DNA of 12,040 bases from positions 1-12,040 of the forward strand of contig CAZRJL010000029.1 in assembly GCA_964600645.1 (NCBI GenBank), read 5' to 3'. The translations under genes were made by a program, and so were the position numbers. How positions within the stretch are numbered: the stretch's first letter is position 1; the number at the start of each line of letters is the position of its first letter. This DNA is from UBA12151 sp964600645. Lineage in GTDB: Bacteria; Patescibacteriota; Minisyncoccia; Moranbacterales; UBA9337. The notes under the pieces are model-generated. The model did no database searches. It was not told the DNA's origin and saw only the letters and a list, made by a program, of their open reading frames with translations. Below, one piece after another: positions 1 through 6,065 of the stretch.

Positions 1-2
1 CA

Positions 3-8
3 ACCTCC
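3..8 (-). promoter_or_regulatory. Shine-Dalgarno of a gene beyond the left edge
   Basis: Read on the minus strand, these bases are GGAGGT, a full anti-SD match, only a few bases from the window end. They lie 64 bases downstream of the clpP stop. A start codon of another minus-strand gene probably lies just outside the window. clpX commonly follows clpP in bacteria, but nothing here identifies the gene. Bases 1-71 hold no other clear feature. Confidence 0.4.
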
Positions 9-71
9 ATAATACAAAGGTTAAGCTTCTTTTATTTTGAAACACAAACTATTTAAGCAAGCTAAAAAATA

Positions 72-656
72 TCACTTAATGATTTTGTCTACTATTCCGT
101 AGGCTTTGGCTTCTTCGGCAGTCATAAAGTTGTCACGCTCACTGTCTTTTTCCACTTTGGCGACTTTTTGCCCGGTATGCTTGGCAAGAATTTTATTTAG
201 ATTGTCTTTTGTTTTGAGAATATGCTTGGCGTGGATATCAATGTCTGTCGCTTGACCTTGCGCGCCGCCCATCACTTGGTGAATCATCACCTCTCCGTTA
301 GGAAGAATCATTCTTTTGCCTTTTTTCCCGGCTGCCAAAAGAAGCGACGCGGCGCTAGCCGCCAACCCGACGCAAATCGTTTGAATATCGGGACGCACAT
401 ATTGCATCGTATCATAAATCGCCAAAGCGGAAGTGACACTACCTCCGGGGGAATTAATATATATCTTGATATCTTCTTTTGAGTTTTGCGACTCCAAAAA
501 CAAAAGCTGAGCAATCACAGCGTTGGCCATATTATCCTCAATCACATTGCCGATAAAAATAATTCGATCTTTCAAAAGGCGGGAATAAATATCATACGCC
601 CGCTCGCCATAATTGGTTTTCTCGATAACCGTCGGGATTAGAATTTGATTTTTCAT
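72..656 (-). CDS. clpP: ATP-dependent Clp protease proteolytic subunit ClpP
   Basis: Serine peptidase of family S14. It forms the two-ring barrel that degrades proteins fed to it by ClpX/ClpA-type ATPases in the cytoplasm. The 194-residue length is normal for the family. The catalytic triad is visible: Ser101 in GLAASAAS, His126 in VMIHQ, and Asp175 in the SERDNF motif that matches ERDRF of E. coli ClpP. The oxyanion-region INSPGG (residues 68-72) and the C-terminal TAEEAKAYGIVDKI are also typical. The start ATG is 11 bp after the tig stop, so the gene is probably co-transcribed with tig. The leader before the ATG is A/T-only with no SD. The stop is TGA. Identification is secure. Whether the product is self-activating or needs a partner ATPase cannot be seen here. 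Confidence 0.97.
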   Translation of the reverse strand: MKNQILIPTVIEKTNYGERAYDIYSRLLKDRIIFIGNVIEDNMANAVIAQLLFLESQNSKEDIKIYINSPGGSVTSALAIYDTMQYVRPDIQTICVGLAASAASLLLAAGKKGKRMILPNGEVMIHQVMGGAQGQATDIDIHAKHILKTKDNLNKILAKHTGQKVAKVEKDSERDNFMTAEEAKAYGIVDKIIK

Positions 657-667
657 AATTTTAAAAA

Positions 668-1951
668 TTATAACTTTTCCAAAACTCCAAACACTTCCTC
701 GTTGGTAAGCATTCCTTTGACGTAATTGTATACGCGACCCATATCCATATTCTTTTCCAAATCTTTTACGCCTTTGTACTGAGCCAAGAGCTTATTCATT
801 TCCTCCTCGATTTTTTCACTGGCAATCTCAATCTCTTTTTGCTTGGCGACTTCTTCCAAAACCAAAGCGGATTTGATTCTTTTTTGAGCCTGACCTTCCC
901 ACTCCTTTTCCAAGTTTTCGCGACTCTTGTTTATTTTTTCCAAATAACTTTCAATATTCATTCCCATTCCGGAAAGTTGCGCTTCAAATTCGCCAATCAT
1001 CCGATGCAATTCTTCGTGAATCAAAATTTCCGGAAGCTCTACTTTCATTTCTCCAATTAGAAATTCCACTATTTCACTCCTGTTTTCCTCTTTTTTTTGC
1101 GTTTCTTTTTCTTTGAAAATTCCATCCTCGATGCTTTTTTCCAGCTCGGCAAGATCTTTGAAATTTCCCAAAGAAACCGCAAAAGCATCGTCGATTTGAG
1201 GAGTCTTTCTCTCCTGTACAATATTGAGTTTTACTTTGAACGTAGCTTTTCTGCCGGCAAGATCCTTGGCGTGATAATCCTTTGGAAATTCAAGTTCGAA
1301 TTCTTTTTCCTCGCCGCCATTCATTCCAATCACATTTTCTTCAAATCCGGGAATAAAAACTCCCCGTCCCAAAATCAAATTGTGTTTTTTGCTGGTTCCA
1401 TTTTCAATCGGAACTCCATCTCGACTCACCTGAAAATCGATTTCCACACTGTCACCATTTCTCGCCTCTCGATTGACCGTGATTAATTGCACTCGGCTGT
1501 TTGCCAATTTTTCCAATTCTTTTTTTACTTCTTCCTTGGAAACTTCCACTTTCTTCTCTTGTTGTTTTTTGTTGATTTTTTTCACTCCACCGATCCAATT
1601 TTCCATTTTCACTTCCGGCATAACGGCAGTTTTTATTTTATATTCCAAATCATTACCCTCCACCAATTTCAAAATCTCCACGTTTGGAGCGCCGATAACA
1701 TCCAATTTTTCATCCAAAACCACGCGGGAATAATTTTTCCTGATAGCTTTTTCCGCTGCTTCGTTGAGAATCGCTTCTTTGCCGACCTTCTTTTCAATTA
1801 TATCTTTCGGAGCTTTCCCCGGCCTGAATCCTTCAATCTTGATATTTTTGGAAATATCTTCCACTGCCAAAACCAAATATTTTTCCCATTCTTTCCAAGG
1901 AATAGACAGCTCTATTTCAATTTCCGAATTTCCCAATTTTTTTATATCCAT
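668..1951 (-). CDS. tig: Trigger factor (ribosome-associated chaperone/prolyl isomerase)
   Basis: Ribosome-bound chaperone that meets nascent chains at the exit tunnel. At 427 residues it has the full three-domain length. The N-terminal domain (about 1-120) carries the ribosome-docking signature GFRPGKAP at residues 41-48. An FKBP-type PPIase domain spans about 160-245, with the NGDSVEIDF strand and the GRGVFIPGFE motif. The rest, about 250-427, is the charged helical C-terminal chaperone domain. A Lys/Glu-rich linker (about 125-150) is longer and more basic than in enterobacteria. clpP follows after 11 bp, a common pairing for making and degrading proteins. Upstream on the minus strand a TATATT box (plus-strand 1963-1968) could be a -10 element, but I see no convincing -35. 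The inverted-repeat element at 1998-2114 separates this gene from ppa. The assignment is secure. Confidence 0.96.
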   Translation of the reverse strand: MDIKKLGNSEIEIELSIPWKEWEKYLVLAVEDISKNIKIEGFRPGKAPKDIIEKKVGKEAILNEAAEKAIRKNYSRVVLDEKLDVIGAPNVEILKLVEGNDLEYKIKTAVMPEVKMENWIGGVKKINKKQQEKKVEVSKEEVKKELEKLANSRVQLITVNREARNGDSVEIDFQVSRDGVPIENGTSKKHNLILGRGVFIPGFEENVIGMNGGEEKEFELEFPKDYHAKDLAGRKATFKVKLNIVQERKTPQIDDAFAVSLGNFKDLAELEKSIEDGIFKEKETQKKEENRSEIVEFLIGEMKVELPEILIHEELHRMIGEFEAQLSGMGMNIESYLEKINKSRENLEKEWEGQAQKRIKSALVLEEVAKQKEIEIASEKIEEEMNKLLAQYKGVKDLEKNMDMGRVYNYVKGMLTNEEVFGVLEKL

Positions 1952-1997
1952 AATTTTTATTAAATATACGACTTACGCATTTCGATAAAAGACACTA

Positions 1998-2114
1998 GGT
2001 TTTCCGAAAAAATGTTTTTTTCGTAGCTGCCCGTGTCCCCCTGCCCGTATCGCTATGCGAAGCGTTGCAGGCGGGTCGAAAGGGCCGGAGAAAAAAACAT
2101 TTTTTCGGAAAACC
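1998..2114. repeat. 117-bp element with perfect 25-bp inverted arms
   Basis: Bases 1998-2022 and 2090-2114 are perfect reverse complements over 25 bp. Both arms contain TTTTCCGAAAAAATG or its complement. The 67-bp interior is GC-rich, unlike the surroundings, and holds a nested hairpin: CCTGC at 2040-2044 pairs with GCAGG at 2067-2071, and CGCT at 2051-2054 with AGCG at 2061-2064. No target-site duplication is visible outside the arms. The element lies between the ppa stop and the tig start, so its RNA could form a very long stem that terminates or stabilises the ppa transcript. It could equally be a small non-autonomous mobile or REP-like element. Part of the interior resembles the repeat at 7072-7186. 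Confidence 0.85.
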
Positions 2115-2166
2115 GGACGAATGTTTTTCAAACGCGCAAACCCTAATAATATTAAGATGATTTATA

Positions 2167-2700
2167 TTATTTTCCGAACTTGTCTTTGTACATTTTCAAA
2201 GATTTTTTGACTGCTTCAAGCGCCTTGGCTTTGCCTTCGGTTTTTTTGATAACAACTTCTTTTCCGTCTTCAATAGATTTGTATGTTTCAAAAAAATGTT
2301 TGAATTCTTTCAAGGTGTGCGGATTTAAATCTTTCAGATCCTTCACGCCATCCCATCTCGGATCATTTTTCGGCACAGCAATAATCTTGTCATCCCCTTC
2401 TCCGCAATCTATCATTCTCATTACCGCTACCGGTCTGGCTTCCACCAAAATTCCCGGAGCCAAAGTATATGTCGAGAGTACAATCACATCCAAAGGATCA
2501 TTATCCTCCCAAAGAGTTTGTGGAACGAAACCATAATCAAAAGGATAATCCTGTGAAGTTTTCATCGCACGATCCAATTTTATCAAGCCGGTTTCCTTGT
2601 CGATTTCATATTTGTTTTTTGAACCGCGAGGACACTCAATAATCACATTAATTGTGCTTGGAGTGTTTTTACCCGCGGAAATTTCATGCCACATATTCAT
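2167..2700 (-). CDS. ppa: Inorganic pyrophosphatase, family I (soluble)
   Basis: Hydrolyses pyrophosphate to phosphate with Mg2+, pulling forward biosynthetic reactions such as nucleic acid synthesis. The family I active-site pattern is present: KYEIDKETG near the start, the DYPFDYGFVPQTL segment, then DNDPLDVIVL with its metal-binding Asp residues, and RMIDCGEGDDKIIAVP. Length is about 177 residues, normal for bacterial PPases. I choose the ATG at 2700 (MNMWHEIS) because family members start with a similar W-H-x-I-S sequence. A TTG at 2712 would add four residues, and the ATG at 2694 would remove two. No good SD is present. The gene sits between nusA upstream and tig downstream, but the repeats on both sides suggest it may be an independent unit. 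The function is secure; the exact start is not. Confidence 0.94.
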   Translation of the reverse strand: MNMWHEISAGKNTPSTINVIIECPRGSKNKYEIDKETGLIKLDRAMKTSQDYPFDYGFVPQTLWEDNDPLDVIVLSTYTLAPGILVEARPVAVMRMIDCGEGDDKIIAVPKNDPRWDGVKDLKDLNPHTLKEFKHFFETYKSIEDGKEVVIKKTEGKAKALEAVKKSLKMYKDKFGK

Positions 2701-2709
2701 AGTTTTCTT

Positions 2710-2800
2710 CAATTTTCAATTTTCAATTTTGTAATTTTTAAATAATTTCTAATGATTTAATTTTTCAAACATTTAGAAATTAAAATTTATTTACAAAATT
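2710..2800. repeat. AT-only tandem and inverted repeat upstream of ppa
   Basis: Three head-to-tail copies of CAATTTT (7 bp) occupy 2710-2730. They run into an imperfect inverted repeat with 28-base arms at 2725-2752 and 2773-2800. I count 21 of 28 positions pairing, with all mismatches in the middle of the arms. The region is almost purely A/T and lies in the 161 bp between the nusA stop and the ppa start. It may hold the ppa promoter (TTTACA and TAAATT on the minus strand, 17 bp apart), but such matches are expected by chance in DNA this AT-rich. Confidence 0.5.
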
Positions 2801-2861
2801 AAAAATTGTAAAAATTTAAAAATTATATTTCACTTTCCTTTTGTTCACTACTCATCATTTC

Positions 2862-4082
2862 TTACTCATTGTTTTTCACCTCCTGCTTATCATCTTCTTT
2901 TTCTTCTTTGCTTTTTCCTCCTTCTACATCGATTTTCCAATCGGTGAGCTTGGCAGCGAGGCGGACATTTTGTCCTCTTTTTCCGATTGCCAATGACAAC
3001 TGATCTTCAGGAACCACCACCTTGGCTTGCTTGGTTTGTTCGTTAATTTCAATCGAAAGAACCTTGGCGGGACTCATTGCTGCACTGATGAATTTTTTCG
3101 CCTCTTTGTTCCACAAAATAATATCAATCTTCTCTCCGCTAAGCTCCTCGATTACCGCCTGAACGCGAGTTCCTTTTTGACCCACGCAAGATCCAATCGG
3201 ATCAATTCCATCTTCTTTGGAAGAAACCGCGATTTTAGTTCGGCCTCCCGCTTCACGAGCGATAGCATTGATTTCAACGGTTCCGGCAAAAATTTCCGGT
3301 ACTTCCAATTCAAAAATTCGACGCACCATTTCCGGATGCGTACGAGAAAGCAATATTCCGGGACCTTTGGTATCGGATTCAACTTTCACGATATATACTT
3401 TAATTCTTTGTCCGATTCGATAATTTTCTCCTTCAATTTGTTCAGACGGAAACAAAACTCCGGTGGATTTTCCCATATCGATGAAAACATTGCGCCCTTC
3501 CACTCTTTGTACTGTTCCACTAATAACCTCGCCTTCCTTCTCTTTGTATTCGACAAACATCGCTTCTCTTTCCGCCTCGCGGATTCTTTGAATAATCACC
3601 TGCTTGGCAGTCTGAGCGGCAATTCGTCCATAGTCATCCTTGCTTTCCAACTCTGTTTCAATAATATCTCCGACTTTTACGCCTTTTTTCATCTTTTTCG
3701 CTTCTTCCAAAACAACATCTCTTTCGGGATTAAACCGCGGCAATCTTTCTTCATCCTCTTCTGTAATATTTTTCTTATTAGTCTTGTCAGTCTTATCATC
3801 CCCTTCATCTTCCACTACAAACTCGCGAGTAGTTTCGTCCACCACTTCTTTTACCAAAAAGAATTTAGTTTTTCCGGAAACTTCATCGAAATCGGCGCGG
3901 ATATTCTGACTCCTTTTTCCGTAGTCTTTTTTGTATGCCGCCGCCAATGCCGCTTCCACGGTTTCAATAATTTTGTTTTTGTCGATTCCTTTTTCGTCAG
4001 CAAGTTGGGAAATCGCACTGCCGAACTCCGCCAGCTTCATTCCGGCGTCTTGTTCCTGTGTTTTTTTGCTTTTTTTAGCCAT
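2862..4082 (-). CDS. nusA: Transcription termination/antitermination factor NusA
   Basis: RNA polymerase-binding factor that modulates pausing, intrinsic termination and antitermination. Domains in order are: the NusA N-terminal RNAP-binding domain (about 15-175), an S1 RNA-binding domain (about 182-248, EGEVISGTVQRVEGRNVFID), KH1 (about 270-335, with GQKG at 301-304) and KH2 (about 345-390, with GKRGQN at 367-372). The 406 residues fit the short form lacking the C-terminal acidic repeats of E. coli NusA; a Lys/Glu-rich tail ends the protein. A charged insertion rich in Asp, Glu, Lys and Thr (about 88-122) lies within the N-terminal domain. The start at 4082 gives a basic 14-residue extension. 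Met15 (codon at 4040) would match the usual family start more closely, and neither has an SD. The leader carries a promoter and a terminator-like hairpin (see 4106-4130). Identification is secure. Confidence 0.96.
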   Translation of the reverse strand: MAKKSKKTQEQDAGMKLAEFGSAISQLADEKGIDKNKIIETVEAALAAAYKKDYGKRSQNIRADFDEVSGKTKFFLVKEVVDETTREFVVEDEGDDKTDKTNKKNITEEDEERLPRFNPERDVVLEEAKKMKKGVKVGDIIETELESKDDYGRIAAQTAKQVIIQRIREAEREAMFVEYKEKEGEVISGTVQRVEGRNVFIDMGKSTGVLFPSEQIEGENYRIGQRIKVYIVKVESDTKGPGILLSRTHPEMVRRIFELEVPEIFAGTVEINAIAREAGGRTKIAVSSKEDGIDPIGSCVGQKGTRVQAVIEELSGEKIDIILWNKEAKKFISAAMSPAKVLSIEINEQTKQAKVVVPEDQLSLAIGKRGQNVRLAAKLTDWKIDVEGGKSKEEKEDDKQEVKNNE

Positions 4083-4105
4083 ATAATTTTTTAATTTAAT
4101 TTAAT

Positions 4106-4130
4106 AAAAAAGTTCGCCACTCGAGCGAAC
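4106..4130 (-). terminator. Intrinsic terminator/attenuator in the nusA leader
   Basis: On the minus strand GTTCGC (4130-4125) pairs with GCGAAC (4117-4112) around a 7-base loop, and six U follow directly (4111-4106). This is a classic rho-independent terminator. It lies about 22 nt downstream of the predicted nusA transcription start and 23 bases before the nusA ATG, so it could stop nusA transcription before the gene. There is no T-run on the other side of the stem, so it does not look like a plus-strand terminator. No upstream minus-strand gene end lies nearby, so attenuation of nusA is the simplest reading. Confidence 0.7.
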
Positions 4131-4158
4131 ACATCTCTCCCATCTCAATCTTGTGTTC

Positions 4159-4187
4159 ATTTTAGCACCCATTTTCCATTTTGTCAA
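4159..4187 (-). promoter_or_regulatory. Sigma70-type promoter of nusA
   Basis: On the minus strand there is a perfect -35 TTGACA (4187-4182), a 17-bp spacer and a -10 TAAAAT (4164-4159). Transcription would start near 4152, giving a leader of about 70 nt before the nusA ATG. The match and spacing are close to consensus. It lies back to back with the plus-strand promoter at 4220-4248. Confidence 0.8.
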
Positions 4188-4219
4188 ACGCAAGTCCTCA
4201 AATTACAAATTTTGCGGGG

Positions 4220-4248
4220 TTGACTTTTTCGCCAAAATATGCTAAGAT
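4220..4248 (+). promoter_or_regulatory. Sigma70-type promoter of the SPFH/lectin-like operon
   Basis: TTGACT at 4220-4225, a 17-bp spacer, and TAAGAT at 4243-4248. Transcription would start near 4255, giving a leader of about 100 nt before the ATG at 4354. The -35 boxes of this promoter and the divergent nusA promoter are only 32 bp apart, so one regulator could act on both. Confidence 0.75.
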
Positions 4249-4307
4249 AGAACGTTATGGAGGCGTTCTTCATAATTTGGCACTTTGCCCATTTCAAAGG
4301 GAAAACC

Positions 4308-4327
4308 AAGAGCCAATCCCGGCTCTT
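4308..4327 (+). promoter_or_regulatory. Hairpin in the leader of the SPFH gene
   Basis: AAGAGCC (4308-4314) and GGCTCTT (4321-4327) form a perfect 7-bp stem with a 6-base loop. A weaker CTTTG/CAAAG stem (4283-4287 with 4295-4299) precedes it. No U-run follows the stem, so it is not a terminator. It ends 15 bases before the strong SD at 4343-4349 and may protect the mRNA or affect ribosome loading. A function is not shown. Confidence 0.45.
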
Positions 4328-4353
4328 TGACAAGTTTATATAGAGGAGGAGTT

Positions 4354-5289
4354 ATGAACGATTTATTTTTCATTCTTGGTCTTATTGCCGTGTGGGTCGC
4401 CTGTTGCTTTAGGATTATTAGAGAAAGTGAAAATGCGGTTGTTGTCCGTCTTGGACGACCAATCCGAGTCGTAAAATCAGGAGTTTGTTTTATTCTTTGG
4501 CCAATCGACTCGTTACGAAGGTTTACAACAACATTGATTGAGTTGAACTTTGGTAATGCCGGTGTTATTACCAAAGAAAAAACCTATGACGGGAAAAAAT
4601 ACGGCGAAGCTAATATCGGTGTTGAACCGACATTGTATTTCCGTTGGGCGGAAAATGAAGATCTGTTGGAAACAGTACGAATCATTGATGATCCAACTGA
4701 CATCTCAGCTCTTACTAGTCTCTTCGAGGAATCAGTCCTTGACGCTTTCAGAACAAGAGGCGGCGATAAAGCTTGGAGAGAAATCGTCCAGGATAGGAAA
4801 AATTTTGCAACAGAAGTTTTGTCCGATCTTCTAGACGAGCCGGCTGATCCGCTAGTTCAAGCAAATATTCCACGCGCTTCAATGCGTTTGGCAATCAAGC
4901 ATATGAAACTACCGGAAAAACTCCAGGAGGCAATAACCAAGCCGGAAATCGCCAGAATGGAGAAAGAAGCGACAATAACAGTCGCCGAGGGAAAGAGAGA
5001 CGGTATCATATTAGAAGAACAGGGTATTGCGCAAGCAAGAAGAATTCTTTTTGATGCTATCGGAATAAAGCCAGAGGATATGCAAAAAGAGATTCTACTG
5101 ACTCTGCGTAAAATGGCAGAGGGAACGTCAAACACTATTCTGTTTCCAATGCCAGGAGAAATTGCCTCTACTCTCGAAAAAATATTCGGCAAAAGCGGAG
5201 GTGGCAAGGTTGATTTTAAAAAATTTGTCTCCGATTTGAGCACGGGAGAAAGAAAAACTCTCGGAAAAATACTAGGGAGTGAAAAATGA
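4354..5289 (+). CDS. SPFH/band-7 (stomatin/prohibitin-like) membrane protein
   Basis: An SPFH-family protein of 311 residues. Such proteins form membrane-bound oligomers that organise lipid domains or control membrane proteases. An N-terminal hydrophobic helix (about 3-19) anchors it. The band-7 domain follows at about 22-195, starting with ESENAVVVRLGRPIRVVKSG, the usual first strands. A charged helical stretch (about 195-235, with AEGKRDGIILEEQGIAQARR) matches the coiled-coil part of flotillin/stomatin proteins. The C-terminus is soluble. I take the ATG at 4354 because GAGGAGG sits 4 bases upstream. An in-frame ATG at 4285 would add 23 residues, not membrane-like, placed before the SD and across the leader hairpin. 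The stop overlaps the next start in ATGA, so the two genes are translationally coupled. The family call is firm; the client of this protein is unknown. No NfeD-type partner is adjacent. Confidence 0.85.
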   Translation: MNDLFFILGLIAVWVACCFRIIRESENAVVVRLGRPIRVVKSGVCFILWPIDSLRRFTTTLIELNFGNAGVITKEKTYDGKKYGEANIGVEPTLYFRWAENEDLLETVRIIDDPTDISALTSLFEESVLDAFRTRGGDKAWREIVQDRKNFATEVLSDLLDEPADPLVQANIPRASMRLAIKHMKLPEKLQEAITKPEIARMEKEATITVAEGKRDGIILEEQGIAQARRILFDAIGIKPEDMQKEILLTLRKMAEGTSNTILFPMPGEIASTLEKIFGKSGGGKVDFKKFVSDLSTGERKTLGKILGSEK

Positions 5290-5921
5290 TAAAAATAATA
5301 ACAATACTCATCGGGGTTGTAATATTGGCGATTCGTTTTTGGCCAAAAACCAAAACTGTTTCGACAGCTACATCCGCCACCCCAGCCACCCCGACAACGA
5401 AAAAATTTTCTTGGGGGTGGATCGTTACCTCTGCAACGATTATTATTATCGTTATTATCTTTGCAGGTCTACTGCAAAATATATTTGACGGAAAGAAAGT
5501 TGTTGCCGAGATGGTTTTTGCGCCCAATGTTTGGGCGCAAGAAGATCTTGGTTGGCAAAAACTTTTTGACGGGGAGAAGGGCAAGTACCAAATCTCCGTT
5601 TCCGGTCAATGGTACAAAAGTACCAAAACCGGAAATTTTCAGAAAATTCCGCCGGAAGGAAAAAAATTGTCCTTTCCGGATAATTTTACCCTTCCCATTC
5701 CCGATGCTCCCTTTGGAGCTTTGATCGGGAGGGTTGGAAAAAAGGATGGGGCTATTTTCCTAATCGGAAAAAACGCCACCATCGTTTTAGATGGCGATTA
5801 TCCGGTTTACATTTCGGTGAACATTCCTCAAAACTGGAGGGTTTCACCGGGAACAAAAAAAAACGATGCCTTTGCCAACAACAAGGGCACCCTCGATGTC
5901 AAAGTGGAAAAATTGCTTTGA
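5286..5921 (+). CDS. Membrane-anchored protein with LecA (PA-IL)-like lectin domain
   Basis: This 211-residue protein has a short N-terminal hydrophobic stretch (about 3-18), a Thr/Ala/Pro-rich linker (21-38), and a strong membrane helix (about 43-63). A globular domain follows at about 95-209. That domain resembles the LecA/PA-IL galactose-lectin beta-sandwich: VSGQWY (105-110) aligns with the Tyr36 region of LecA, DAPFGALIGRVG (140-151) with DAFCGALVMKIG, and NDAFANNKGTLDVKV (193-207) with the ND...NNSGSFSVNI end strand. The calcium-ligand-like Asp194, Asn198 and Asn199 are kept, but the loop between Asp and the Asn pair is shorter than in LecA. Sugar binding is therefore possible but not certain. 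The topology suggests the domain lies outside the cell. It is coupled to the SPFH gene by an ATGA overlap and followed by a strong terminator. The lectin fold is my inference from motif alignment by eye. Confidence 0.7.
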   Translation: MIKIITILIGVVILAIRFWPKTKTVSTATSATPATPTTKKFSWGWIVTSATIIIIVIIFAGLLQNIFDGKKVVAEMVFAPNVWAQEDLGWQKLFDGEKGKYQISVSGQWYKSTKTGNFQKIPPEGKKLSFPDNFTLPIPDAPFGALIGRVGKKDGAIFLIGKNATIVLDGDYPVYISVNIPQNWRVSPGTKKNDAFANNKGTLDVKVEKLL

Positions 5922-5922
5922 C

Positions 5923-5968
5923 AAAAGGCGCGTGATTCGTAGTATCGAGTCCGCGCCTTTTCTGTTTT
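5923..5968 (+). terminator. Terminator of the SPFH/lectin-like operon
   Basis: AAAAGGCGCG (5923-5932) pairs perfectly with CGCGCCTTTT (5952-5961). The loop contains a second stem (GATTCG with CGAGTC, one G-T pair), so the hairpin is nearly continuous over 39 bases. T-rich sequence follows to 5968. It begins 1 base after the TGA stop, a strong rho-independent terminator. The A-run before the stem also gives a U-run on the minus strand, so it may work in both directions. Confidence 0.88.
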
Positions 5969-5976
5969 CCAATCAT

Positions 5977-6051
5977 ACGATTGTCATTGCGAGGGAGTAT
6001 GCCTGCCCAAAAGGAAGAGATTACTTCGTCGCTTACTCCTCGCAAAGACAC
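5977..6051. repeat. Palindromic dispersed repeat, copy 1
   Basis: Starts ACGATTGTCATTGCGAG and ends CTCGCAAAGACAC. The same ends occur at 7072-7186, on the other side of the double-pilin gene. The two ends are imperfect reverse complements (TTGCGAGGGAGTATGCC against GCTTACTCCTCGCAA), so the unit can fold into a hairpin. It lies in the gap between the convergent lectin-like and double-pilin genes, and a transcript of either gene could form the stem. The ends resemble palindromic intergenic repeats seen in other bacterial genomes. Confidence 0.8.
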
Positions 6052-6065
6052 AGAAATATAATATT

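Noticed and set aside
1097..1963. Several plus-strand open frames opposite tig
   Set aside because: Trigger factor on the minus strand explains the region. The antisense products are Phe-rich with no family features and no SD.
1998..2114. Complete transposon with target duplication
   Set aside because: No coding capacity in 117 bp and the bases flanking the arms (CACTA and GGACG) are not duplicates; only a miniature-element or terminator reading is left.
3027..4094. Plus-strand open frame of 355 codons opposite nusA
   Set aside because: NusA on the other strand is unmistakable. The antisense product is Phe/Ser/Asn-rich with no domain, the usual shadow of a Lys/Glu-rich gene.
4285..4353. Upstream in-frame ATG of the SPFH gene
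   Set aside because: It would place 23 polar residues before the membrane anchor and span the leader hairpin; the strong SD points to the ATG at 4354.
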